Assembly: GCA_031367435.1 (NCBI GenBank)
Contig: JANLPV010000187.1
Coordinates: forward strand, 1-64,000
Length of the DNA stretch: 64,000 bases
Direction of reading: 5' to 3'
Source: WLMZ01 sp031367435
Lineage (GTDB): Bacteria; Actinomycetota; Acidimicrobiia; Acidimicrobiales; Ilumatobacteraceae
The notes under the pieces were generated by a model. That model had not been told where the DNA came from. It saw only the letters and a list, made by a program, of their open reading frames with translations, and did not search any database. A program made the position numbers and the translations under genes. Of the stretch, positions 51,589-60,177 are shown piece after piece. Every line of letters begins with the position of its first letter. The stretch's first letter is position 1.

Positions 51589-52731
51589 TCAGATTCCCGG
51601 AACCGAGGAGTCGGGGCCAAGCTGCGCGACTCGCTGACGGGTGGTGCTGTGTACTGGGTCTTTGTCGAACTCGGGCAACACGTACTTGCCGAACGTTTCG
51701 TACGCCTCGGTCGCGTCGTCGAGCGACACGTCGGTAGCGAACGTACCGAACGCGATCTGATCGGCACCGATGGCCTCATACCGCTTGAGCGCGGCGATGG
51801 CTTCCTCTGGTGAGCCCACTGCGACAATGCCCTGCTTGATGGCGTACTCGAGGTGTTCGGGTTTTGGCGGCGGCGGGATGTTGGGCCACTTCGGCTGGCC
51901 ATCGGAGATGGGGAAGCTATCGAGGTACTTGAGCAGCAATGCCGTGTGGTAATTGCCTCGGTTGTTCAAAGAAATTTCGCGCGCTCGCTGTCCGTCCTCG
52001 AGCACCATCATGTCGGTGGTGACCATGATGTTGTTGTTCACGTAACCACCCACCGGCTCGGCCTTTTCGATGGTCTTCTTGTATATCTCTATCAATGGGG
52101 CAAGCGTGTCGGGTGTACCGAGCGTGAAGCACAACACCCCGAGACCAAGCCGCGCCGCTTTTTCAAAGGTTCCGGGTGAGCCAGCGGCAACCCAAATGGG
52201 CGGATGCGGATTGGTGTAGGGCTTGGGCAACACGTTGCGCCGCGGCATCTTGAAGAACTTGCCATCGAAAGGTCCGTACTCACCTGCACCCATCATCTTG
52301 ATGATCTCGGGAAGGGTCTCGTCGTACATTTCGCGGGTGACATCCATCGTGTCGATGTTGAATCCGAACACCTCCGTGGACGACGATCCGCGACCAGTGC
52401 CCCATTCGAATCGGCCCTGACCGAGATGATCGAGCATTGCGACCTTCTCAGCTACGCGTGATGGGGGCGACACGTTTGGCGTGATGTTGATGATGCCTGA
52501 GCCGATGTGAATGTTCTTCGTGCGAGCTAGCGCGTAGGCCATAAACGCTTCGCTGGCGGAGAGGTGCGAATACTCATCAAGGAAGTGATGCTCACTGGCC
52601 CACGCGTACTTGAAGCCAACGCGGTCGGCGACTTCGATAATGGCCAGTTCTTCACGAAGCACGTCGTGTTCTGTGCGCGCCTCGCGCCGATGAATCGGGT
52701 GATACATCTGATTGAACAGACCGAATTCCAT
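51589..52731 (-). CDS. LLM-class flavin-dependent oxidoreductase, first gene of the igr-type operon
   Basis: The 380-residue LLM protein is longer than the F420-type members at 2397, 23456 and 38825. It resembles bacterial luciferase alpha-type monooxygenases: FGLFNQMYHPIHRR near the start, ASEHHFLDEYSHLSASEAFMAYALARTKNIHIGSGIINITPNVSPPSRVAEKVAMLDHLGQGRFEWGTGRG, and PPIWVAAGSPGTFEKAARLGLG. It probably uses FMNH2 supplied by a reductase. It leads a tightly packed leftward operon with the side-chain genes, a position not seen in the mycobacterial igr operon, so it may add a new oxygenation or reduction step. The 140-base spacer upstream holds no copy of the 17-bp operator. Confidence 0.88.
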   Translation of the reverse strand: MEFGLFNQMYHPIHRREARTEHDVLREELAIIEVADRVGFKYAWASEHHFLDEYSHLSASEAFMAYALARTKNIHIGSGIINITPNVSPPSRVAEKVAMLDHLGQGRFEWGTGRGSSSTEVFGFNIDTMDVTREMYDETLPEIIKMMGAGEYGPFDGKFFKMPRRNVLPKPYTNPHPPIWVAAGSPGTFEKAARLGLGVLCFTLGTPDTLAPLIEIYKKTIEKAEPVGGYVNNNIMVTTDMMVLEDGQRAREISLNNRGNYHTALLLKYLDSFPISDGQPKWPNIPPPPKPEHLEYAIKQGIVAVGSPEEAIAALKRYEAIGADQIAFGTFATDVSLDDATEAYETFGKYVLPEFDKDPVHSTTRQRVAQLGPDSSVPGI

Positions 52732-52871
52732 GGACCGAACCCCTCGTGACCCCTACGCCGAGCGCGCGCCTACGCGCGACTCCGAGATCGTAACCTAATC
52801 GAACGGGCGGTAATGAATGGCATTAGAACAGGACAACGAGAACACGTCGTGATGCAGAGTCGGGATCGAGA

Positions 52872-54110
52872 TCAGCCCAGCGCACCAGAGACACGCAACG
52901 CTGCCAGGCGATCGTCGGTGTAGCCGAGCACGCGCTGCAACACCTCGTCGGTGTGTTCGCCAACTGTGGGTGCAATAGTCGGTACAGGTGCCTCATCACC
53001 ATCAAGATGCAAAGGAAACATCAACTGCTCGCAGCCTGTCTGTTGCATCGTTGTCCATGTGAAACGATCCTCGAACTGCGGATCGGTGATCACCGTCTGG
53101 GGCGTATTCACTGGAGCAATGGTGGTGTTGTGTTCGCTGGCGAACTGCAGCCACTCAGCAGACGTGCGAGTGCGAAAGATGTCGCGTAGCTCGCTGTGCA
53201 ACGCAAGGTTGCCACGTGCGTGATCGGCATATTGGCTGCCGGGATACAACGCGAACAGATCTTCACGACCGATCCCCCTGCAGAAGTTCTTCCAGAACGA
53301 CTGCTCGCTCGCCATGAACAGCACATGGCCGTCGGACGATTCGTAGAACTGATAGCGCACGCCCTCCCACATGCCGCCCAGACCCGGCTTGCGACGCTCG
53401 TAGTTATCGCTGGCATTGCCCGTCACGACATCGGCGGGTTGTTCGTACGACTTCCAGCTTTCGATGCGGTACCAATCGAAATACGCGGCGGCATCACTCT
53501 GCGCGATCTCCATGTAGGCGCCCTTGCCGGTGGTGCGCGCCCTCACGAGAGCGGCAAGCACAGCCATTGCACCGAACGCCGGCCCAGCAGTGATGCCAAT
53601 GTTGGTTTGATCGGGTGTGCGACAAAACCCGTCAGCATCGAGCACCGGGTTGATCTGCCCGGCCCATGAATCGAACGCCACACCGTGGGCGGGAAGATCG
53701 CGATACGGCCCAGTAGCTCCGTAGCCGCTGATACTGCAGAACACGATCGATGGGTTGATCTCGAGGAGGCGTTGGTGGGTGAATCCGCGCTTGTCGAGGA
53801 ACCCTGGTCGCATGGCTTCGATGATGACGTCGGACTGGGCGATCAGCTCCTCGAACACCTGCATCGCCTCAGCGGTCTTGAGGTCGAGCACGATCGACTG
53901 CTTGCCGCGGTTGATGTGTAGATGCATCAACGACGTGCCCTCCACTATGGGCCAGGTCATCTGACGCACGTAATCGCCAGATGGTGCTTCGATCTTGATC
54001 ACCTCGGCCCCAAAATCAACAAGGTGCCCGGCGAGCGCGGCGGGACCTAACAACGACAGGTCCAGTACCCGAACTCCCGCGAGCAAACCGCTACCCGACA
54101 TGATCGACAC
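52872..54110 (-). CDS. Class III CoA-transferase (CaiB/BaiF family)
   Basis: The 412-residue protein has GVRVLDLSLLGPAALAGHLVDFGAEVIKIE, NRGKQSIVLDLKTAEA, RPGFLDKRGFTHQRLLEINPSIVFCSISGYGATGPY and AGPAFGAMAVLAALVRARTTGKGAYMEIAQSDAAAYF. The aspartate in the last segment fits the catalytic Asp of family III transferases. It should move CoA between carboxylic acids. Relatives of this gene in steroid and bile-acid clusters include BaiF-like transferases. It is 39 bases after an LLM gene on the same strand, so both form a unit. Confidence 0.92.
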   Translation of the reverse strand: MSIMSGSGLLAGVRVLDLSLLGPAALAGHLVDFGAEVIKIEAPSGDYVRQMTWPIVEGTSLMHLHINRGKQSIVLDLKTAEAMQVFEELIAQSDVIIEAMRPGFLDKRGFTHQRLLEINPSIVFCSISGYGATGPYRDLPAHGVAFDSWAGQINPVLDADGFCRTPDQTNIGITAGPAFGAMAVLAALVRARTTGKGAYMEIAQSDAAAYFDWYRIESWKSYEQPADVVTGNASDNYERRKPGLGGMWEGVRYQFYESSDGHVLFMASEQSFWKNFCRGIGREDLFALYPGSQYADHARGNLALHSELRDIFRTRTSAEWLQFASEHNTTIAPVNTPQTVITDPQFEDRFTWTTMQQTGCEQLMFPLHLDGDEAPVPTIAPTVGEHTDEVLQRVLGYTDDRLAALRVSGALG

Positions 54111-54149
54111 CCAACATTTTCACTCCCGTTTCCACGGCAACCCGTTGAT

Positions 54150-55136
54150 TCACGACGCGCCAGGCAAGCGCGTCAATACATCATGTTCAAACAATCGCAA
54201 CCCGCGCCAAGCCAGATCGGGAGGAATTCCGCCAAGGAGCGGATGCAGCAGCACAAACGCATACGGGCCGGCCTCCTCGATCTCGCCCAACAGCAACTCG
54301 GGCGTGAGCACTCGGTACATCGCCCGATCACGCACAGTTGCGACATCGGCGGCGGGTTCATACATGCCCTCAAGGCCGGCATCACGCATCCAGCGGCCAT
54401 ACGCGTTGGTTTCGTGCAGGAAGTACTCACCCACGTCGCGCCAACCCTGCTCGACGTCATGGCACAGATAGAAGTTTGCGATACCTGCGCCCATGTATGG
54501 CCCAGGATCGGGCTTGCCGAGCGAAATGCGCTCGTCGCGGAAGAAGATCCACACGTCCGGAAGCGACGGAACAAAACCGTCGGCAATGCGCGCCGCGCGG
54601 TGCGCCGCAGCGCGGCTGCTACCGCCAAGTGACAGCGACGGGCCGCCCGCACGATCGGGCGCGGGGGTGACGCGCACCGATCGACCGTCATGCACGAACT
54701 CTTCGCCCGTCCATGCGTGGCGCAGAACATGCAGGGCAGCCGTCGTGCGTGCTGCACGATCCGACAGCGGTACCGCAAACATGTCGAACTCATCGGCGAC
54801 GTATCCGTTGGCAAGTACGAGGTCGAGGCGTCCACCGCTGATGAGATCGACGACGGCCGCGTCCTCCGCCAACCGAAGCGGATCGTGCAGCGGCGCCACC
54901 ACCGCCGAGATCATGATTCGCAATGACTTCGTACGAGCCGCGACTGCCGCTGCCATGATGAGCGGGCTGGGCAGGTAGCCGTCGTCGCTACCGTGATGCT
55001 CGGACAGCACGAGGAGCAAGCCTGCGAGTTCATCGGCCCACTGCGCCATATCTAGGCCTGCGCGATAACGCTCCGTCATTGAGGTGTGCGCCTGCGCGGG
55101 ATTACGAAAGTCGAAACGCAGTCCGAAAAATGCCAC
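54150..55136 (-). CDS. LLM-class flavin/F420-dependent oxidoreductase
   Basis: The 328-residue protein has VLSEHHGSDDGYLPSPLIMAAAVAARTKSLRIMISAVVAPLHDPLRLAEDAAVVDLISGGRLDLVLANGYVADEFDMFAVP and SLSLGGSSRAAAHRAARIADGF. This is the LLM core with the active-site SEHH. A C-terminal extension (YEPAADVATVRDRAMYRVLTPE...) is present. It is the upstream gene of a unit with the CoA-transferase. Reaction is not assignable. Confidence 0.88.
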   Translation of the reverse strand: MAFFGLRFDFRNPAQAHTSMTERYRAGLDMAQWADELAGLLLVLSEHHGSDDGYLPSPLIMAAAVAARTKSLRIMISAVVAPLHDPLRLAEDAAVVDLISGGRLDLVLANGYVADEFDMFAVPLSDRAARTTAALHVLRHAWTGEEFVHDGRSVRVTPAPDRAGGPSLSLGGSSRAAAHRAARIADGFVPSLPDVWIFFRDERISLGKPDPGPYMGAGIANFYLCHDVEQGWRDVGEYFLHETNAYGRWMRDAGLEGMYEPAADVATVRDRAMYRVLTPELLLGEIEEAGPYAFVLLHPLLGGIPPDLAWRGLRLFEHDVLTRLPGAS

Positions 55137-55223
55137 TGCTCGTCATCCCCTTTTTTAGCAGCTGATTGCTGAGGTCGTTGTACTCGAGTCATCGTCGCGC
55201 CCGAAGGTGGCAAGATAGACCAA

Positions 55224-56183
55224 ATGAGCGAGGTGTTCCCACCCCCTGTGCCGCCGCGCGACGATCGTTGGCACCAACGCAAGGAACGATTCATCGCGCT
55301 TCGCGCCGTCAGCATCCCGGCGTCGATCGTGCAACGCTTCTTTCACATCGACGGTATTCGCAAGGCGATGTTGATGACGTTCAACCTCTTCATCTCCGTG
55401 GTGCCCCTCATCATCATCACGTTCGCGTTTGTGTCACGACTGCGTAACCGCATCTCATTGAGCCAGGTCTTCATTGAACAATTCCGCCTGCACGGCGCGA
55501 CCGCCCTCGTAGTTCGCCAGGCGTTTCCGCCCACGAGCAACATCGTGAAGATGGCGTCGGTCATCGTCGTGGTGTCGTTCGGACTCAGTGGATTCGACGT
55601 CGCGTCGGTGTTTCAACGCACCTTCGCCGAAGCGTGGGGCGTCCCGAAGGTGAACGGGTGGCGAGGTCCGCTTCGTGGAGCAATTTGGTTTGTCGCTGTT
55701 TTCGCTACCTTCGGCTTGAGTCAGTTGGCTCAGCGCATACCCGTCCGTAAGGGTGGTTGGGCCTACCTGATTGTGATCCCCTTGGTCATGGTCTTGCATT
55801 ACCTGTTCTGGCTGATCACACCACGGCTGATGCTCACAAAGCGGCTAGCCGGACGCGACCTGCGCCTCGGCGCCATCTTGGGCATGATTGCGAGCACCGT
55901 GTTGTGGGTGTTGTCGCTCATCATCTTGCCCGGCTGGTTCAGTTGGTATGGCCAGGGTTTTGGAGCCGTTGGCATTGCGCTTGCCTTACTGAGTTGGACC
56001 TACGTGGTCGCCATCGTCTGGGTGGTGATCGTCGTCATTTCCGCAATCATGTGGGAGCGTTCAGCGCCAATCGACGATGTCGTCGATATGGCCGAGCCCG
56101 ACCAGTCCGCACCGTTGTCCTTGCCCCTACCGTTCACGCGTTCGTCGGCACAAGCGAGCGTGTCACCGACGAACCCGGGGTAA
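55224..56183 (+). CDS. YihY/BrkB-family inner-membrane protein
   Basis: The 319-residue protein has about six hydrophobic membrane segments. They include AMLMTFNLFISVVPLIIITFAFV, IVKMASVIVVVSFGL, WFVAVFATFGL, LIVIPLVMVLHYLFWLI, LGAILGMIASTVLWVLSLIIL and AVGIALALLSWTYVVAIVWVVIVVISA. This pattern and the FxxxxGxSxY-type glycines fit YihY/BrkB proteins, whose function is unclear (formerly annotated as ribonuclease BN). A short cytosolic tail ends with polar residues. It is the only integral membrane protein among the catabolic genes. Its last 21 bases overlap the end of the convergent acyl-CoA dehydrogenase gene. Confidence 0.85.
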   Translation: MSEVFPPPVPPRDDRWHQRKERFIALRAVSIPASIVQRFFHIDGIRKAMLMTFNLFISVVPLIIITFAFVSRLRNRISLSQVFIEQFRLHGATALVVRQAFPPTSNIVKMASVIVVVSFGLSGFDVASVFQRTFAEAWGVPKVNGWRGPLRGAIWFVAVFATFGLSQLAQRIPVRKGGWAYLIVIPLVMVLHYLFWLITPRLMLTKRLAGRDLRLGAILGMIASTVLWVLSLIILPGWFSWYGQGFGAVGIALALLSWTYVVAIVWVVIVVISAIMWERSAPIDDVVDMAEPDQSAPLSLPLPFTRSSAQASVSPTNPG

Positions 56184-57308
56184 CCCGAGGTGTCGTTCAG
56201 CGATGTTGTTGCGAAGGATCTCGCTGGTGCCTCCGTAGATGGTGGTGACCGGCGAGTGTCTGGCGTCGTACTCGATGAATCCATCGGCGGCTGCGCCTGA
56301 TTGCCCGAACTGCAGCAGGCCCTGAGCCCCGGCCATCTCCTGACACCATCGCGACGCTTGTTGATAGGCCTCACTCGCGAAGAGTTTGGTCATCGATCCT
56401 TCGAGGCCCGGCAAACCACCCGATGCAGCAATCCACGCTGACCGTTGGGTGAGCAATGCAGCGACGTGATTGTCGATGGCCACGCGCACCAACGTTTCGC
56501 GAACCGCTGACTCCTCAATTCGTCCTGAGTCCTGCGCCCATCGCATGGTGTGGCGCAGCAATGGCACCCCAGGGTTCGTGCCTCCCATCACGCCGCGCTC
56601 GAACGAGAGGGCGATACTCATTACCTTCCAGCCGCCGTTGACATCGCCGAGCACGCACTCGTCGCCGACGCGCACGTCGTCGTAGAAGGTTGCGTTCGTT
56701 CGCTCGGTCGCCATCGTGTGCACTGGATCAACCCGAACACCGGGCGTGTCCATTGGCAGCAAGAACATCGTCAGACCGCGGTGACGCGGCAATGAGGTGT
56801 CGGTGCGCGCCAGCAAGATCACCCAGCGAGCCTCGTGCGCCATTGTGGTCCACATCTTTGCGCCGTTGATCACCCACTGGTCACCGTCGCGTTCGGCCCG
56901 AGTTGTCAACGACGCGAGATCACTACCAGCGTCGGCCTCGCTGTATCCCAAGCAAATGAGCGCTTCGCCTGAGGTGACGGCTGGAATGACCGCTGCCTTC
57001 TGGGCAGGTGTACCGACGTGATGCACGACGCCGGCGATCATTACCGCCATGGCCAATGCGTCGAGCGGCGCACCGGCCTTTTCCATTTCGTTGAAGAGCA
57101 CCCAGAGTTCAATCGGGTCGCCGGCACCGAGTCCCGGAACAGCGCGTTCGATCAGGCCCGCAGCGGCGAGCGCGCGGTTGAGCTCAGGATTGTTGAACGT
57201 GCCACTCGTGTGTTGACGCAGCATAGTTTCTGCCGTGTGATGCGTGGCCACAATGGACCGCACCTGATCACGGTATGTCTGCACGGCCGAGGGAAGCGAA
57301 AAATCCAT
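56163..57308 (-). CDS. Acyl-CoA dehydrogenase, large subunit of a pair
   Basis: The ATG ending at 57308 (MDFSLPSAVQTYRDQVRSIV) gives 381 residues. It has LGYSEADAGSDLASLTTRAERDGDQWVINGAKMWTTMAHEARWVILLARTDTSLPRHRGLTMF, DVRVGDECVLGDVNGGWKVM and TTIYGGTSEILRNNIAERHLGLP. The glycine in YGGTSEI is where medium-chain enzymes have their catalytic glutamate, so the base must lie elsewhere. It is one base downstream of the smaller partner on the same strand. It is the last gene of the seven-gene leftward operon starting near 63088. Confidence 0.92.
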   Translation of the reverse strand: MDFSLPSAVQTYRDQVRSIVATHHTAETMLRQHTSGTFNNPELNRALAAAGLIERAVPGLGAGDPIELWVLFNEMEKAGAPLDALAMAVMIAGVVHHVGTPAQKAAVIPAVTSGEALICLGYSEADAGSDLASLTTRAERDGDQWVINGAKMWTTMAHEARWVILLARTDTSLPRHRGLTMFLLPMDTPGVRVDPVHTMATERTNATFYDDVRVGDECVLGDVNGGWKVMSIALSFERGVMGGTNPGVPLLRHTMRWAQDSGRIEESAVRETLVRVAIDNHVAALLTQRSAWIAASGGLPGLEGSMTKLFASEAYQQASRWCQEMAGAQGLLQFGQSGAAADGFIEYDARHSPVTTIYGGTSEILRNNIAERHLGLPRVRR

Positions 57309-57309
57309 G

Positions 57310-58305
57310 TCAGCGACCTGCCGTACTTGGCCAGAACCGGGCAGCAAGATCCATTCGAACCTCTGCCGGGTCGCCGATCACCAGTGCCCAACCGCGAGCC
57401 CTACGGTAGGCAAGTTGAATGTCGTATTCCTCGGAGAAGCCATACCCACCGTGAACGTGAAGGCTCCGCGCCGTGGCGTCGGCGGCGATCTCAGAACTAA
57501 AAAGAAAGGCCATCGCGGCAAGGCTGTACGAATCGGTGATGTCGTTGTTGGCGGCGTCGCACGCGCCCGGCACCGCGCTGTCGAGTGCGTTGGCCGCCTG
57601 ATGCGTGAGCAGACGCGCGCCATCGATGCGTCCAGGCAGATCGGCCAGGCTGTGCTGCACGGACTGGAACGAGCCGATCGGTACGCCGAACTGTTGGCGC
57701 TGCATCACGTACGCCACACCCATCTCGAGCGCCGCTGACGCGATGCCTACCATGGTCGACGCGGTGAGCACCTGCCACTGCGCCATCGCCGTGTCGAAGT
57801 CGGCCTGGTCGCCGATGACGATTCGTTCACCCAGCCGGGTGCTGCGATCTGCAAGCGGCGCGCAGGCGTGATTGCGTGGTCCGCTGAACGGTGGTGGTGC
57901 CGTGACCGCAACGAAGTCATCACCATCCATGCCAACCACAACATCGGCCACCGCGCCTGCCGGCACCAGCGCCCACGAACCTGCACCATCTGCCGGGCGC
58001 GGCGAGAGAGCACCAATCGAGTCACCGGCAACGAGCGCCGACCAACCCAATAGCCGCGTCACGACAGCGTGCTCGACAAACGGCACTGGAGCGCAACTTC
58101 GGCCAACGGTTTCACCGATGACGCACAAGTCAGCGAGCGAGGCGTCGCTCCCCCACACTTCCATCGCGCTCAGCGCTGCCCACAGCGAAGGGTCGAATCC
58201 CAACGGCTCGGCGCACCTCACCACGGTGGACGCAGACTCACGCGTGAAGAACTGCGCGAACGCATCGAACAACACTGATTGATCTGCGGAGAAGGCAAGT
58301 TCCAT
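57310..58305 (-). CDS. Acyl-CoA dehydrogenase, small subunit of a pair
   Basis: The ATG ending at 58305 (MELAFSADQSVLFDAFAQFF) gives 331 residues. AYVMQRQQFGVPIGSFQSVQHSLADLPGRI and LHVHGGYGFSEEYDIQLAYRRARGWALVIGDP are conserved, but the domain carrying the usual FAD and catalytic motifs is shortened. Its stop is one base from the large subunit's ATG, which points to stoichiometric translation. The short length is as expected for the second subunit of a ChsE4-ChsE5-type heterotetramer. An upstream extension in this frame is antisense-like sequence and is not used. Confidence 0.9.
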   Translation of the reverse strand: MELAFSADQSVLFDAFAQFFTRESASTVVRCAEPLGFDPSLWAALSAMEVWGSDASLADLCVIGETVGRSCAPVPFVEHAVVTRLLGWSALVAGDSIGALSPRPADGAGSWALVPAGAVADVVVGMDGDDFVAVTAPPPFSGPRNHACAPLADRSTRLGERIVIGDQADFDTAMAQWQVLTASTMVGIASAALEMGVAYVMQRQQFGVPIGSFQSVQHSLADLPGRIDGARLLTHQAANALDSAVPGACDAANNDITDSYSLAAMAFLFSSEIAADATARSLHVHGGYGFSEEYDIQLAYRRARGWALVIGDPAEVRMDLAARFWPSTAGR

Positions 58306-58348
58306 GGAAACGATGGCAGCGGGTGACGGCTCGAACGGCGCTACAGCG

Positions 58349-59320
58349 TCACGGAACGAGCACCGCTTTGCCGACCACCTTGCGAAGTTGTTGATCGGCA
58401 AGCGCCTGTGCCGCGCGCTCGAATGGGTAGCTGATGGGCTCAACCGGATGCAGTTCACCGGCGGTGATCATGGCCAAGAGTTGTCGTACGAGCGCTTGAT
58501 TGGCCTCCGGGTTGCGACCGACCCAAGCTCCCCAATCAACTCCGGTGACGCGCCGGTTGCGAAGCAGCACTTGATTGGCAGGCAACTTCGGGATGTCGCC
58601 CGACGCGAAGCCGATCACGATGAACTGGCCGTCTTCGCGAAGGCTACGCAGACATTCCTCGCCGAGTTTGCCCCCGATCGGGTCATAGACGGCATCGACG
58701 CCACCACCGCTGATCTCCTTGGCGCGCGCTTTGACATCCTCCGTTGACGAATCAATCACTGCAACGGCACCACGACTGAGAGCCATGTCGCGCTTCTCGC
58801 GCGATGAGGCTGCGGCGATGACCTGCAGGCCGAGGGCTCTAGCGACATCAACGGCTGCGAGCCCAACACCACCACCCGCGCCGAGCACGAGCAACCACTG
58901 ACCGGACTGCATCTTGGCGCGGTGCACAAGCGCAAAGTAGGCCGTCATGTAGCTCTGCATGAATGTGGCTGCTTGGCCATCGGTGAGAGAGGCCGGCAAA
59001 GCCAACACTCGATTCGCGGGAGCGATCATTTCGGTGGCGAAGCCCCCAAAGCCACTCGTAAAGAGCACGCGATCGCCAACCTCGGGAATGGTGACCCCTT
59101 CGCCTACTTCGCTAACGATGCCCACAGTTTCGCCGCCAGGCACGAACGGTAAAGGAGGTTTGATCTGATACAGCCCTTGCACGAGCAGCGCATCAACGAA
59201 GTTGACGCCCGCCGCAATCACCCTCAACCGCACCTGGCTTGCGCCGAGCTCAGGCGATGGACGCTCCTCGATGACCAGTTGGTCAAGCGGGGCGAACGAC
59301 TGACAGACAACAGCGCGCAT
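58349..59320 (-). CDS. NADPH:quinone oxidoreductase-like MDR protein (zinc-free)
   Basis: The 323-residue MDR protein has VRLRVIAAGVNFVDALLVQGLYQIKPPLPFVPGGETVGIV, LGAGGGVGLAAVDVARALGLQVIAAASSREK and no zinc-binding cysteines, so it belongs to the quinone reductase/enoyl reductase branch. It could reduce an enoyl or quinone intermediate with NADPH. It sits between a crotonase gene and the small dehydrogenase subunit in the seven-gene operon. Confidence 0.9.
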   Translation of the reverse strand: MRAVVCQSFAPLDQLVIEERPSPELGASQVRLRVIAAGVNFVDALLVQGLYQIKPPLPFVPGGETVGIVSEVGEGVTIPEVGDRVLFTSGFGGFATEMIAPANRVLALPASLTDGQAATFMQSYMTAYFALVHRAKMQSGQWLLVLGAGGGVGLAAVDVARALGLQVIAAASSREKRDMALSRGAVAVIDSSTEDVKARAKEISGGGVDAVYDPIGGKLGEECLRSLREDGQFIVIGFASGDIPKLPANQVLLRNRRVTGVDWGAWVGRNPEANQALVRQLLAMITAGELHPVEPISYPFERAAQALADQQLRKVVGKAVLVP

Positions 59321-59343
59321 GCCCCAGACCGTAGCCTGCCCCG

Positions 59344-60162
59344 CTACGCAAAGGGCCAGTCGTCGGGCACAGAGGATTGCCAGGTGGCCGTGCGGCGCTC
59401 GACGTACGCTCGACCGCCTTCGATGGCATCGGGTTGACCCATCAACAGCAGATGTGCGTCGCGCTCCATCGTGTCAACGTCGTCGGGACCCATCGCCAGT
59501 CCTCGCCACAGGGTTCGCTTACTGAGCGCCGCAGAGAGCGGCGACACGTTGGTTGCGATGTCGTTGGCCCAACCTATTGCAGTTGCAACAACTACGTCTG
59601 CATCTACCGCTTCGTTGGCAAGACCCCAAGCTGCCGCCTGCAGCCCAGTAATTGTGCGCCCAGCGACGAGCAACTCAGCCGCGCGGGCTATCCCAACGAG
59701 ACGTGGCAACACCCAATGCGATTGAGCGTCAGGGAGCACGCCTCTCCGGGTTTGCAGAACCGCCAACTGTGCGTCGCTGGCGACGATACGCATGTCCGTC
59801 TGGAGCGCGATCGAAAGACCGATGCCGATTGCCGCGCCGTTGATCGCCGCAATCACCGGCTTACGAACCTCCCATGCGCGAGGGCGAACCGGCGACGATT
59901 GAAAGCCCTCTCGATCAGCAACCGCACCGAACGGCGACCTGCCTGGCGAAAGATCGGCCCCAGCACAAAACGCCAACCCGGCACCGGTGAGCACGACAAC
60001 GCGAACGCCATTGTCGGCATCGCAACTCGCGTACGCAGCGCTGAGCCCTTCGATCATCTCCGCGTTGAGTGCATTGCGTTTGTCGGCTCGGTTCAGGGTG
60101 ATGACCGCTACGCCGGGCACAGCCGAGTCGTGATGCAGGTCGCATTGCACGAGTTCGGTCAT
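59344..60162 (-). CDS. Enoyl-CoA hydratase/isomerase family protein
   Basis: This 272-residue crotonase has VAVITLNRADKRNALNAEM, GLAFCAGADLSPG, KPVIAAINGAAIGIGLSIALQTDMRI and AVLQTRRGVLPDAQSHWVLPRLVG. Gln replaces Glu at the first catalytic position (AVLQTRRG) and Asp occurs at the second (LPDAQ). It may therefore not be a plain hydratase; isomerase or hydrolase activity is possible. It lies 15 bases after the DUF2889 gene and 23 bases before the MDR gene. Confidence 0.9.
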   Translation of the reverse strand: MTELVQCDLHHDSAVPGVAVITLNRADKRNALNAEMIEGLSAAYASCDADNGVRVVVLTGAGLAFCAGADLSPGRSPFGAVADREGFQSSPVRPRAWEVRKPVIAAINGAAIGIGLSIALQTDMRIVASDAQLAVLQTRRGVLPDAQSHWVLPRLVGIARAAELLVAGRTITGLQAAAWGLANEAVDADVVVATAIGWANDIATNVSPLSAALSKRTLWRGLAMGPDDVDTMERDAHLLLMGQPDAIEGGRAYVERRTATWQSSVPDDWPFA

Positions 60163-60177
60163 CGTGATGGCCCGCGC

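Noticed and set aside
52741..52871. The region upstream of the igr-type operon tested for a KstR-like or the 17-bp operator
   Set aside because: Only a GC-rich CGCGCG-CCTA-CGCGCG element was seen; neither the AAC-N2-GTT type core nor TCTGAC-N5-GTCAGA is present.
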